Shown here piece by piece: positions 33,979 to 42,617 of a stretch of DNA of 58,233 bases. Within the stretch, counting starts at the first letter, position 1. The number at the start of each line of letters is the position of its first letter. The notes under the pieces are model-generated. The model did not search any database. It was not told the DNA's origin and worked only from the letters and a program-made list of their open reading frames with translations. The translations under genes and the position numbers were made by a program. The DNA is from Candidatus Fermentibacterota bacterium (GTDB lineage Bacteria > Fermentibacterota > Fermentibacteria > Fermentibacterales > JCC-6): the NCBI GenBank assembly GCA_014728175.1, contig WJMA01000006.1, forward strand, positions 1 through 58,233, read 5' to 3'.

Positions 33979-35148
33979 ATGACAAGAATCCTATCCGTAC
34001 TCATCATGATGACCGCCCTTTTCCTCATCGGTTGCGGAGAGCAGCCACAACCCTCAGACGAAGGTACTCCGACGGATACGACTGATGTGTCCGAGCAGCC
34101 GGACGTCCATGCGGAGGCACCGCTTCTGAAGATAGGCCACTGCAGGCACGACCATCACTCCGCCGTGTTCATCTCCCGGCTCCGCGGCCCGGAGATGCGC
34201 GAGGAGTACGGCATTTACCTGGAACCCTTGGGAGAAGGGTTCTACGCCCTGATCGAGGACGGCCGGAAGGTTGCCGAGCTGGAGTTCATCCCTTCCCAGG
34301 GCGCGATGAATATTCCCAACAACATGGTCAGCGGGCAATTCGAGGTCGGTTTCGGAGGCGTTATTCCCTTCGCGGCCAGCGCCGACCAAGGAACTGGCGT
34401 CAAGATCGTAGCCCCGCTTCATTCCAGGGGAGATATGCTGGTGGTCGGGGCCGATTCGGACGTCGACAGCTGGGAGGATTTTATGGCCTGGGTCGAGGAG
34501 AGCCCCGAGCCGATAGTCGTGGGATACAAGAGCCCCAAAGCATGCGCGCTCATGATCTTCGAGGCGGCCCTCGACCACCTGGGCATTCCTTACAGCTTCC
34601 ACGGCAACCAGGAGCCCGGCTCGGAGATCGTTCTCTACAACTGCCAGGGTATGGGCAACCTGAACCCCTCGCTTCAGAACGAGACCATCCAGGCGTATAT
34701 TTCGAACAATCCCTCCTGCGTCCTGGCCGAGCACAACGGGATAGGCAAGTGCGTGGCTGAGCTGTGCAACCTCCCTCCGGGCGATTTCGCCAACCATCCC
34801 TGCTGCGGGATAGCCGCGACCAGCGGGCTGCTGCAGGAGAAGCCGGAGACCGTCGCCGTGGCTCTGCGGCTGTTCGCTGCGGCGACCGACTACATAAACG
34901 AAAATCCCACCGACGCCGCGGAGGCGGTTGCGGAAGCCCTGGGTAATCCGGTCGAGGTCGAGATAGCCTCCATGGCCACCAGCGGCTACGACATGCACGT
35001 CACCCAGGAGTGGTACGACGACATGGAGGCCATAGTATGCAACATGCGCGACCTCGGAACCTTCACCGGTCCTCTCTCGGAGGCTGACTGGGAGGCCAAC
35101 AGGGAAGTGTTGACCGACTTCTCCCTGCTGCCCGAGGAACTCCGCTAG
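33979..35148 (+). CDS. ABC importer substrate-binding lipoprotein (NMT1/SsuA-like), His/Cys-rich
   Basis: 389 residues. Lipoprotein signal MTALFLIGCGEQ with the lipid Cys at residue 19. The mature protein fits the NMT1/SsuA periplasmic-binding fold, which carries taurine, nitrate, bicarbonate or thiamine precursors. It is unusual in carrying IGHCRHDHHSAVF at the start of the ligand domain and many Cys (NCQGMGN, NPSCVLAEHNGIGKCVAELC, FANHPCCGIAA). These His and Cys could bind a metal or metal-containing cofactor, but that is inference. Permease and ATPase genes follow directly, forming one operon. Confidence 0.85.
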   Translation: MTRILSVLIMMTALFLIGCGEQPQPSDEGTPTDTTDVSEQPDVHAEAPLLKIGHCRHDHHSAVFISRLRGPEMREEYGIYLEPLGEGFYALIEDGRKVAELEFIPSQGAMNIPNNMVSGQFEVGFGGVIPFAASADQGTGVKIVAPLHSRGDMLVVGADSDVDSWEDFMAWVEESPEPIVVGYKSPKACALMIFEAALDHLGIPYSFHGNQEPGSEIVLYNCQGMGNLNPSLQNETIQAYISNNPSCVLAEHNGIGKCVAELCNLPPGDFANHPCCGIAATSGLLQEKPETVAVALRLFAAATDYINENPTDAAEAVAEALGNPVEVEIASMATSGYDMHVTQEWYDDMEAIVCNMRDLGTFTGPLSEADWEANREVLTDFSLLPEELR

Positions 35149-35156
35149 GGTACAGT

Positions 35157-36002
35157 TTGAAGCCGTTCGAATCCAGAGGGAATCTCGGCAAGCTGCTGGG
35201 ATTCCTCCTACCCCTCGCCCTGCTTCTCTGGTGGTACCTGGGCACCCGGGTTGGAGGCACGGTGCTGCCTTCCCCCGGAAGGGTTCTCGATGTGCTGCTG
35301 CATCCGGGGCGGGAGCTCCTGGCCAGCGGTTCCCTTCTGTGGGGAGTGTACGTAAGCATATCCCGGATAGTGCTGGGTTTCGGCTGCGCGGCGCTGGTGG
35401 GGATACCGGCCGGCCTGGTTATGGGAAGCTCCATCCTCTACAGAAGGCTTCTCTCGCTGACGGTGGAGATGGCCAGGCCTCTCTCCGCGATCGCACTACT
35501 GCCCCTTTCCATAATCGTATTCAAGGGCAGCTCCGTGGCCAGCCTGCTGGGGCTTTCCAGCCTTAGATACACCAGACACGTCCTGAACGAGCTGGGTCTG
35601 GGGATGATCTTCATCCTGTTCTGGGGGGGCGTGTTCCCCATAATCCTGGGGACCATGCAGGGGGTTCGAAGCGTCCGTAATCTCCATCTGGAAGCAGCGA
35701 GAACGCTGGGAGCGGGAAGGATGCTCACCTTCACCCACGTGATGGTCCCCTCCGCCCTCCCCGACATATTCCACGGCCTTAGGCTGGGCATAGGCCGGTG
35801 CTGGATGGTTATCATCGCCGCGGAGATGCTGCCGGGAACCAACTCCGGGATCGGCTACTTGTTGAGGTATTCCTACCAGCTCTCCAGGTACGACATCATG
35901 CTGGCCTGCGTCGTTGTGATCGCCCTGATCGGAGCCCTGTTCGCCAAGGGCCTGGAGGCCCTGGGAGAAACCTCGCTGGTTCTCCGGAGCAAGGAGAGGT
36001 AG
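35157..36002 (+). CDS. ABC importer permease (SsuC/TauC-like)
   Basis: 281 residues, TTG start eight bases after the binding-protein stop. About six membrane helices with the first at LGFLLPLALLLWWYLG. The EAA loop that docks the ATPase is LHLEAARTLGAGRMLTFTHVMVP. It is slightly longer than typical because of an extra loop near SSVASLLGLSSLRYTRH. It forms the transmembrane channel with the ATPase encoded downstream. Confidence 0.92.
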   Translation: MKPFESRGNLGKLLGFLLPLALLLWWYLGTRVGGTVLPSPGRVLDVLLHPGRELLASGSLLWGVYVSISRIVLGFGCAALVGIPAGLVMGSSILYRRLLSLTVEMARPLSAIALLPLSIIVFKGSSVASLLGLSSLRYTRHVLNELGLGMIFILFWGGVFPIILGTMQGVRSVRNLHLEAARTLGAGRMLTFTHVMVPSALPDIFHGLRLGIGRCWMVIIAAEMLPGTNSGIGYLLRYSYQLSRYDIMLACVVVIALIGALFAKGLEALGETSLVLRSKER

Positions 36003-36004
36003 TC

Positions 36005-36754
36005 GTGGAGATCGCCCTACAGGCAAGACGGTTGCGGAAGAGATACCGGAAGGAGGGGGCCGGTTTCGATGCCTTGGGGCCGGTGAGCCTGGATGTAAGA
36101 AAGGGCGAGATACTGGCCGTCCTGGGGCCCACCGGCTGTGGAAAGACCACCCTGCTCAGGCTGATAGCGGGTCTGGAGAAACCCGACGGGGGAGAGATAG
36201 CCATACCTCCCTCCCCCAGCGGGGAAGGGCCCAGCGTGGCCCTGGTCTTCCAACAGGGGGCCCTGTTCCCGTGGATGACCACCCTGCGGAACGTGGAGTT
36301 TCCCCTCAAGGCCCGAAGGGCGTCGTCCGGAAACAGACGAAAGAGGGCGATGGAGGTCCTGGAGATGGTCGGGATCTCGGAGTTCGCCCACTCCTACCCC
36401 TATCAGCTGTCCGGCGGCATGCAGCAGAGGGCCGCTCTGGCCAGGAGCTTGGTCTACGATCCGGGCCTCCTGCTCATGGACGAGCCGTTCGGATCTCTGG
36501 ACGCCAAGACCAGCCAGCACCTGCAGGAGAAGACCGCCGAGATACAGAGAAGAACAGGAGCCACCATAGTCTTCGTCACCCATGACATAGAGGAGGCCGT
36601 TTTTCTGGGGCACAGGGTGCTGGTGCTGGGGCACAGACCGGGCAGGATAGAGAGGGAGGAAGCCATAGACCTCAATCATCCCCGGGATAGGCTGTCGGAG
36701 GGCTTCACCCGTTGGCTGCTCTCTCTGCGCAGCACGTTCGAGCGGCTGGTCTAG
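36005..36754 (+). CDS. ABC importer ATP-binding protein (SsuB/TauB-like)
   Basis: 249 residues from a GTG at 36005, two bases after the permease stop, with GGAGAGG upstream. Walker A GPTGCGKTT, Q-loop FQQGALFPWMTT, signature LSGGMQQRAALAR, Walker B LLLMDEPFGSLDA and the switch His in FVTHDIEEA are all intact. A longer frame from 35798 reads antisense-like into the permease and is not used. It energises uptake by the operon. Confidence 0.94.
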   Translation: MEIALQARRLRKRYRKEGAGFDALGPVSLDVRKGEILAVLGPTGCGKTTLLRLIAGLEKPDGGEIAIPPSPSGEGPSVALVFQQGALFPWMTTLRNVEFPLKARRASSGNRRKRAMEVLEMVGISEFAHSYPYQLSGGMQQRAALARSLVYDPGLLLMDEPFGSLDAKTSQHLQEKTAEIQRRTGATIVFVTHDIEEAVFLGHRVLVLGHRPGRIEREEAIDLNHPRDRLSEGFTRWLLSLRSTFERLV

Positions 36755-36794
36755 AACGGGAACGGTTAGGGGCGGGTCGGAACCCCCAACCTCC

Positions 36795-37445
36795 TCAGTC
36801 GCCCAGGGTGAAGTTGTATATCACCGAGACCCACACCCCGACCGGTTGCCCGTTCGCTTTCTTTGCCGGCGTCCAGAACGTCTGCATCGACGCTTCCAGG
36901 GCCGCGGAGTTCATGGACTCCACGCCGGAGCTCTGGGCCAATACCGATTCAACGGGATGCCCGTTCTCGTCGATGTACAGCTGTATGGTGACCCTGCCTT
37001 CCACGCCAGCTTGACGGGCTATCTCGGGGTAGTCGGGAGCCGGCCGCCTGGTGCAAACTGGCTCCACCGATCTGGGGATGAACGTACCCGCCTCCGGAAT
37101 CCCGTCCGGATCCTCGGATGGCTCATCCACGTTGAAGTCGACTGTATCCACGACATCGAGAGCCGTATCCTGGTCCATGCTGATGACCTGGTCCTGCTGG
37201 TCGATATCCTGCAGCTCGCGGTCGATTACCTGGTCCACGTCTACGATGTCTTCGTCCTCCAGCTCCGGAGGAACCTCGTACAGCTCTCCCGGATCGTATC
37301 CGGTCATCTCCTGGGAGTTGGTGGGGCGTGAAAGCCGGCCGAGGCCGTAGGCCGGAATGGCCTCGAACAGCAACAGGACCAGAGCCAGAGCCGCCAAAAG
37401 GCCTATCTCCAGCGTATCCGGGCCCCGTTTCTTACTGGTAGGCAT
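36795..37445 (-). CDS. TonB-family energy-transducing protein
   Basis: 216 residues. One N-terminal membrane helix (LEIGLLAALALVLLLFEAIP), then an unusually Asp/Glu-rich periplasmic spacer (DVDQVIDRELQDIDQQDQ and on) in place of the common Pro-rich one, then a C-terminal TonB fold (RPAPDYPEIARQAGVEGRV, ASMQTFWTPAKKANGQPVGV). It passes proton-motive energy to outer-membrane transporters. No ExbB/ExbD gene is beside it. It starts with GGGAGGT upstream and is convergent with the ABC operon. Confidence 0.92.
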   Translation of the reverse strand: MPTSKKRGPDTLEIGLLAALALVLLLFEAIPAYGLGRLSRPTNSQEMTGYDPGELYEVPPELEDEDIVDVDQVIDRELQDIDQQDQVISMDQDTALDVVDTVDFNVDEPSEDPDGIPEAGTFIPRSVEPVCTRRPAPDYPEIARQAGVEGRVTIQLYIDENGHPVESVLAQSSGVESMNSAALEASMQTFWTPAKKANGQPVGVWVSVIYNFTLGD

Positions 37446-37571
37446 GTCGGACCTCCCTTCGTTGTTCCGCTTTCCCTTTCCGACCGTGGTACCGGCCGGC
37501 GGAAACTCTATTCCCTACGGCCTCTAGGGGCCGGCTTGCTCTCGGCGGAACAACGGGGAGGCTCTACGGGA

Positions 37572-37724
37572 TCAGGCTCCCTTCCTGCCCCTCATCTTCA
37601 GAAATATCAAGAATAGCACCAGGGCTATTGTGTCCAGGGAGATCAGGGTGGCGAACGTTTGAGCATCTCCGTAGAAGTTGTATCCGAACACGAACCTAAG
37701 GATCAGAAAGACTACCGTACCCAT
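37572..37724 (-). CDS. Small membrane protein, 50 residues
   Basis: The frame has a very strong ribosome site (AGGAGGTGG, five bases from ATG 37724) and the product is mostly hydrophobic: an N-terminal helix (GTVVFLILRFVFGYNFYG) and a second (LISLDTIALVLFLIFLK) with a basic tail (MRGRKGA). It lies upstream of the TonB gene on the same strand, 126 bases away. I do not know the family. The ribosome site and the two-helix hairpin layout are the reasons for calling it. Confidence 0.6.
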   Translation of the reverse strand: MGTVVFLILRFVFGYNFYGDAQTFATLISLDTIALVLFLIFLKMRGRKGA

Positions 37725-37791
37725 GGACCACCTCCTGAGACTAGAATAAGCCCGGTGGTGGGGTTTGACAAGCTTCGAGGAGTAGGATGGG

Positions 37792-38808
37792 ATGAACGGC
37801 TCGGTGCCGGGCGAAGGCAGTGGTGGATCGAATCTAAAAGCCAGGGTGGACCGCTTCGTACGGCTGGCCCGCAGAACCTACCCCCGGGGTGACCTTCATG
37901 TCACCAGGCTCTGTAACACTATGGTCGCGGTCAGGAAAGGCCGGGTGGTCCTGCAGGAGGCCCGGGCCCCTTCCTGGTGTCCGGTGTCCGCAAGGTTCTC
38001 CCACCTGGGCCTGACCGGGCATCTGGCGGAAAAGCGCAGGAGATGGGGCATGTTCGGGAAGGACAGGAAAGTGGACTCCCTCAGGACCGCCATTCCCTTC
38101 GGAGCGAGTGAGATACTGATGCGAGCCATCGAATCGGGGGCGATCGATGCCGCCATCGTAGTTTGCGAGGGCGCGGGCAGCGTTATCTGTACCTCGGCCC
38201 GTACCGTCCAGGGCATAGGGGCCAGGATGAACGGCGTCTTTTACACCCGTCCGATAACAGGGGTGATCGAGTCCTTAAGGGCGGAGGGCTGTCTGGTATC
38301 CTTCCCTTCCAGCTCGGAGATCGACCAGGCCGGAGCTCTGGAAACCGCCCTTGACGAGGACTTTGAGAGGGTCGCGGTAACGGTCGCCGGAAACCACAGC
38401 TCCCTGGTGAGTCAACTTCGCGACCTGGGCCGGAATGCGGGGGTCGAGGTAACTCTTTTATCGCTGTGCAACACCGGGGTGAGCACGGCGGAGGCGGGAA
38501 GGCTCTCCGGTGCCGACATGGTCTGGGCCTGTGCGGCTCGACCAGATATAATGAGGCTTGTCACTTCGGGCGCACCGGTCCAGCTGGGTGTGAGAAGCCC
38601 CGTGTTCTGCCGTACAGAGAGAGCGATGCGGTTGATCGAGCCCTCGCTTTCCGGCGGGGTCGAGCTCCGGGAGTCTTCTCCCGCCTCGTTGCTGATAGGT
38701 ACCCTCTCGGAGATGGAGCGTGGCCGGGAGGGGATGTTCGGCCCGGTGAGGATAAGGGCTCGCAGGCTGTCGAGCCTTCCCGTGTGCGAGCGAGGGGAAG
38801 GTACGTAG
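37792..38808 (+). CDS. DUF2099-family protein (methanogenesis marker 8-like)
   Basis: 338 residues with GGAGTAGGATGGG at the start. The pattern VVCEGAGSVICTSARTVQGI, then GARMNGVFYTRPI, SEIDQAGALETAL and VAVTVAGNHSS matches what I know of DUF2099, first noticed as methanogenesis marker protein 8. Its biochemical role is not known even in methanogens. Here it is first in a ten-gene run that includes an Mla-type transporter. The many Cys (CEGAGS, LCNTGVS, WCPVS) might bind a cofactor. The family call is from memory of motifs, so it is firm in type but not in detail. Confidence 0.75.
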   Translation: MNGSVPGEGSGGSNLKARVDRFVRLARRTYPRGDLHVTRLCNTMVAVRKGRVVLQEARAPSWCPVSARFSHLGLTGHLAEKRRRWGMFGKDRKVDSLRTAIPFGASEILMRAIESGAIDAAIVVCEGAGSVICTSARTVQGIGARMNGVFYTRPITGVIESLRAEGCLVSFPSSSEIDQAGALETALDEDFERVAVTVAGNHSSLVSQLRDLGRNAGVEVTLLSLCNTGVSTAEAGRLSGADMVWACAARPDIMRLVTSGAPVQLGVRSPVFCRTERAMRLIEPSLSGGVELRESSPASLLIGTLSEMERGREGMFGPVRIRARRLSSLPVCERGEGT

Positions 38809-38812
38809 AGAG

Positions 38813-39958
38813 ATGATGGAGAGGGGTGGAGTGCCGGTAAGACTGGAGTCGCAGGGCTCGAAGGTCGTTTTCGGGAAATCCCTCTCTTCGGATAACGAGA
38901 AGAGACTACGCGCCTTCTTCGACAGCGCCTTCGAGGTCCTCTCCAAAAGACGGGAGGTGGTCTTCGACTTCTCGTCCTGCAGAAGCATGGAGACCGCTCC
39001 CACCGCCATGGTCTACAACGTCTCCAGACGCTTGGAGAACATCGGTGTAGACGTGGAGTGGAGGAACCTGCCCGAGGAGGGCAGGGCCCTCCTGGCCTCC
39101 TTCGAGCGACAGACCGCCGTTCCCAAGAGGATCAGCCGGGCCTGGAGCGTAAGAGGTATTGTGGAGGATATCGGAGAGAGCGGCAGGACCGCCCTCGAAG
39201 TCGCCAAAGGGCTTTGGAAATTCTCCGGCCGAACTACGTTGGCGACTCTATCCGCCCTGCTGCGCCCGGCCACCGTAAGATGGAAGATGGTCCGCTTCTA
39301 TATGGAGCAGGGCGGAGTAGGTGCGGTTCCCATAATCGCGGTTCTGTGCTGGCTTTTGGGAACGGTGCTGGGATACATGATCGGCTACCAGCTGAAGTCG
39401 TTCGCGGCCGAGGCCTTCATGCCCGATCTTATCTCCTACGCCATGGTATGGGAGATATCCCCGCTGATCGCCGCGGTTCTGGTGGCCGGCAGGTCGGGGT
39501 CCGCCTTTGCCGCGGAGATAGGAACCATGAAGGTAAGGCAGGAGGTGGACGCTCTGGAAGTGATGGGGATCAACGTGTTCGGTTTTCTGGTTACCCCCAA
39601 GATGCTGGCGTTGATGTGCGTGATGCCTTTCCTTACCCTTCTGGCGGACATGGCGGGTCTACTGGGAGGGCTGCTGATAGGCGGATGGTACCTGGACATG
39701 CCGGCCAGCATCTTCATTAGAAGGGTCAATTTCGTCCTTCTGCCCATAGATTTCTGGTGGGGCATGCTGAAGAGCATAGTCTACGCGGTGATAATCGCTA
39801 ACGTCGGATGTTACATGGGAATGAAGGTCAGGGGAGGAGCCATGGAGGTGGGCAGGGCGACCACCTCCGCCGTGGTGACCGGTATCTTCATGGTCATACT
39901 CGCCGATGCTCTGATAGCGATAGCCTTCATGCACGTAAGACCGCCGTTGACGATCTAG
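38813..39958 (+). CDS. mlaE: MlaE-type ABC lipid transporter permease with N-terminal STAS domain
   Basis: 381 residues. Residues 1-115 resemble a STAS domain (FDFSSCRSMETAPTAMVYN), here fused to the permease; in E. coli the STAS protein MlaB is separate. Residues 150-381 are the MlaE membrane domain with about five helices and the segment SGSAFAAEIGTMKVRQEVDALEVMGIN. It would move phospholipids or related lipids between membranes. The gene is followed one base later by mlaF. Confidence 0.93.
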   Translation: MMERGGVPVRLESQGSKVVFGKSLSSDNEKRLRAFFDSAFEVLSKRREVVFDFSSCRSMETAPTAMVYNVSRRLENIGVDVEWRNLPEEGRALLASFERQTAVPKRISRAWSVRGIVEDIGESGRTALEVAKGLWKFSGRTTLATLSALLRPATVRWKMVRFYMEQGGVGAVPIIAVLCWLLGTVLGYMIGYQLKSFAAEAFMPDLISYAMVWEISPLIAAVLVAGRSGSAFAAEIGTMKVRQEVDALEVMGINVFGFLVTPKMLALMCVMPFLTLLADMAGLLGGLLIGGWYLDMPASIFIRRVNFVLLPIDFWWGMLKSIVYAVIIANVGCYMGMKVRGGAMEVGRATTSAVVTGIFMVILADALIAIAFMHVRPPLTI

Positions 39959-39959
39959 G

Positions 39960-40724
39960 ATGGACGACGGAAAGCTGATCAGGGTCGAAAATCTCCGCGG
40001 CGGGTACGGAGACGACCTGGTGCTCGACGACGTATCCCTGTCGGTCAAGGTGGGCGAGATAATGGTGATCGTGGGCAGGAGCGGATGCGGCAAGAGCACC
40101 CTGATGCGGTACCTGATCGGATTGGCCAGGCCCTGGTCGGGCCGGGTTGTCTTCTCCGGCCAGGATCTGTGGGCGGATCCGTCCGTCCTGGACCGGGCCA
40201 GGAAGCGCTGGGGGGTGCTGTTTCAATCTGGTGCTCTCCTGGCCAGCTTCAATCTTATGGAGAATGTAAGCCTACCCCTGGTGGAGCTTACCCGGATGTC
40301 GCAGGAGGAGATGGAGCTGGTGGCCCGCAGGAAGCTGGAGGTTGTCGGCCTGGCCCACGCGGCGGAGGACTATCCGCTGAGCGTTTCCGGAGGAATGCAG
40401 AAAAGGGCCGCCCTGGCCAGGGCGATGGCCCTGGATCCGGAGGTCTTGTTCTTCGACGAGCCGTCTTCGGGCCTGGATCCGATCACCTCCCACAGCCTGG
40501 ACCTGCTGATCAAGAGGATCAACAGGGAGCTGGGAACCACCATGGTCATAGTTACCCATGAGCTTCCAAGCGTATTTGCCATCTCCGACCGGGTGGTTAT
40601 GCTTGACGGTGAGGCCAAGGGAGTAATAGCCGAGGGTACCGCCGCTCAGCTCAGGGACCTATCGACTGACCCCCGGGTCAAGTCGTTCTTCAACCCTGAG
40701 AAATCCGAGCAGGAGGAGCAATAG
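39960..40724 (+). CDS. mlaF: MlaF-type ABC lipid transporter ATP-binding protein
   Basis: 254 residues. Walker A GRSGCGKST, signature VSGGMQKRAALAR, Walker B VLFFDEPSSGLDP and switch His in VTHELPSV are intact. The C-terminal tail (DLSTDPRVKSFFNPEKSEQ) is Mla-like. It starts one base after the mlaE stop and ends two bases before mlaD. It drives lipid movement by the MCE complex. Confidence 0.95.
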   Translation: MDDGKLIRVENLRGGYGDDLVLDDVSLSVKVGEIMVIVGRSGCGKSTLMRYLIGLARPWSGRVVFSGQDLWADPSVLDRARKRWGVLFQSGALLASFNLMENVSLPLVELTRMSQEEMELVARRKLEVVGLAHAAEDYPLSVSGGMQKRAALARAMALDPEVLFFDEPSSGLDPITSHSLDLLIKRINRELGTTMVIVTHELPSVFAISDRVVMLDGEAKGVIAEGTAAQLRDLSTDPRVKSFFNPEKSEQEEQ

Positions 40725-40726
40725 GC

Positions 40727-41608
40727 ATGTCATTGGAAGCGAATAACTTCAGGCTGGGCCTATTCTTCCTTTTGGCTATAGCGATCTTCGTTACGGTTCT
40801 CTCCTGGCTCGGTGGCTGGTTCGAGGGAGGCGACTTCGAGCGCTACGTATGCTACTTCCAATGGTCGGTTCAGGGTATCGAGGAGGGCAGCTCGGTACGC
40901 TACTATGGCGTTCCCGTAGGAAAGGTGAAGAGTATACACGTGGCTCCCGAAGGCCGGCTGGTTCAGATAATCCTGAGCATAGAGAACAAGGAGCTGGTGG
41001 AAGACTTCGACCCGAACGAGATGGTGGCCCGACTGGACTTCGTAGGCATAACGGGCCTCAAGGTAATCAACATCACCATAGACGAGAACGACGAGGGCTA
41101 CGTGCCCCAGCACTTCTTCCGGGACCCTTACCCGGTCATACCGGTGACCCGGGGCAGCATGGAGACGCTGGAGGAGGGTTTACGCCGGTTGAACGAGATA
41201 ATGACCCAGGTCGACTTCGAGCAGCTCAACGACCAGACGTTGCAGCTGATGGAGAATCTCAACACACTCCTGGACAGCGATAAGTTCGACCGGATTTCCG
41301 ACTCGGTGATTCGAACCACGAACAGGATCGACACCCTGGCCATGGTATACATCGACCTGGGAAGGGAGCTGACCGGGCTGGCAGAGGAGATTAGAGACGA
41401 GGCCCCGCACGTCGCAACAGAGCTCAAGAGCATGGCCGACGATGTAAGCACCCTCTCTGCGAGCCTGGATAGCCTGTCCGAAAGGGCGGATGGCGCTCTT
41501 CTGCAGGGCGAGCGCCTGGTGGGCGACCTCAGGGAGATGCTGAGGATTCTCAGGACCCATCCGGAGGACCTTATGCTCATACGAAGCACGGGAGAGGATC
41601 GATGGTAG
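40727..41608 (+). CDS. mlaD: MCE-family lipid-binding protein (MlaD-like)
   Basis: 293 residues. One N-terminal membrane helix (GLFFLLAIAIFVTVLSWLGG), one MCE domain (WSVQGIEEGSSVRYYGVPVG at its core, residues 40-130), then a long helical tail (about 145-280) that is predicted to form a coiled tube-like extension. MlaD of E. coli lacks such a long helix, so this resembles tunnel-forming relatives such as PqiB or Mce proteins in outline. It is a periplasmic lipid shuttle. Ribosome site GAGGAG. Confidence 0.94.
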   Translation: MSLEANNFRLGLFFLLAIAIFVTVLSWLGGWFEGGDFERYVCYFQWSVQGIEEGSSVRYYGVPVGKVKSIHVAPEGRLVQIILSIENKELVEDFDPNEMVARLDFVGITGLKVINITIDENDEGYVPQHFFRDPYPVIPVTRGSMETLEEGLRRLNEIMTQVDFEQLNDQTLQLMENLNTLLDSDKFDRISDSVIRTTNRIDTLAMVYIDLGRELTGLAEEIRDEAPHVATELKSMADDVSTLSASLDSLSERADGALLQGERLVGDLREMLRILRTHPEDLMLIRSTGEDRW

Positions 41609-42207
41609 GCAAAGTATTTCCCGCGGCGCTGCTGCTTCTTGTCTGCGCCTGCGTCACGTTCAAGCTGGCCCCGGAAACCTCGGAGATTACGGTCTGGGAG
41701 CTGGGCGGCGGCTCGGAGAGGGTCTCGGTCGGTACCATAGCCAAAAGCTTGCTGGTGAGAGATTTCGCCGTGGATCCCACTTACGATAGAACCGACATGG
41801 TGAGGAAGTGGGACGACGGCCGGATATCCATGTCGTCCGAAAACCGCTGGGTTTCCACCCCGGGGGAGCTTTTGCCCGACCTGCTGGCCACCGACCTCCT
41901 CCGGGACTCGACGTACCGGTACGTGCTTCGCGCGCCCGCTTCGGCGCTGGCCGACGTAACCGTCGACGGTAGAGTCCTCTCCGTAGGCGCCCTCAACTCA
42001 CAGGGATCCTGGACCGCCGTGCTGGAGGTGGGAGTAAGCGTGTACGGAACCGGCGGCTCACCGCTTCTGTTCCAGAGGCTTTACAGGTACACAGAGCCCA
42101 TTCCGACCGGCGGTTACTCCGAGATGGCCAGTGCTGTATCTTCGCTGGTCGGGAGATGGTCGGTGGAGGTCAGGAGCGATCTGTCTACCGTCTGCGGTGA
42201 CGACTAA
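41602..42207 (+). CDS. ABC-type transport auxiliary lipoprotein (PqiC/LbtU-like)
   Basis: 201 residues with a lipoprotein signal (LLLLVCACVTFKLAPE). The strand VWELGGGSERVSVGTIAKSLLVRDFAVDP and the middle segment SENRWVSTPGELLPDLLATDLL have the pattern of the auxiliary lipoprotein that accompanies MCE transporters and sits at the outer membrane. It overlaps mlaD by seven bases. It likely anchors the MCE tube to the outer membrane. Confidence 0.85.
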   Translation: MVGKVFPAALLLLVCACVTFKLAPETSEITVWELGGGSERVSVGTIAKSLLVRDFAVDPTYDRTDMVRKWDDGRISMSSENRWVSTPGELLPDLLATDLLRDSTYRYVLRAPASALADVTVDGRVLSVGALNSQGSWTAVLEVGVSVYGTGGSPLLFQRLYRYTEPIPTGGYSEMASAVSSLVGRWSVEVRSDLSTVCGDD

Positions 42208-42235
42208 GGACTCTTCGAACGGAGGTGCAACCTGA

Positions 42236-42589
42236 ATGACCGAATCGCGAGATCAACAACGACCGGTGAACGAGGACGAGGCCCTGGAGAGGCTGAACGG
42301 TGATCGGGAGTTCCTCAACGAGTTGCTGTCGGACTTCATCCAGATGGTCGACGAGGAGATGGAGAGCCTGCTAAACGCCCTTAGGGGGAACGATACCAGT
42401 GCGGCGGTCGTTTCCTCCCACGGAATGAAGGGGGCGGCGGCCAATCTGTCTGCGAACGCCTTCGCCGAGGAGGCGCGCAGGATAGAGATGCTGTGCAGGG
42501 AGTCCCGGCTGGAAGAGGCCCAGGAGAATTTGCAAGGTCTGCAGGCCCGTTTGGAAGAGCTTAGGAAGTACGTAAGTAGTTTGGGCTGA
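42236..42589 (+). CDS. Histidine phosphotransfer (Hpt) protein
   Basis: 117 residues, all helical. The phosphorylated His is His62 in SSHGMKGAAANL, a version of the HxLKGxxxxxG motif with Met in place of Leu. Ribosome site GGAGGTG. No kinase or receiver gene is present in the window, so the partner is not known. It is the sixth gene of the Mla-containing run, 28 bases from its neighbours, which hints at signalling that feeds into envelope maintenance or into the sulfatase-fold protein next door. Confidence 0.9.
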   Translation: MTESRDQQRPVNEDEALERLNGDREFLNELLSDFIQMVDEEMESLLNALRGNDTSAAVVSSHGMKGAAANLSANAFAEEARRIEMLCRESRLEEAQENLQGLQARLEELRKYVSSLG

Positions 42590-42617
42590 TTCGGCGGAGG
42601 AGGACCGAGAAACGACG

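Noticed and set aside
35160-35176. GTTCGAATCC-like T-loop of a tRNA
   Set aside because: It falls in the first codons of the ABC permease, and no acceptor or anticodon stems can be drawn around it.
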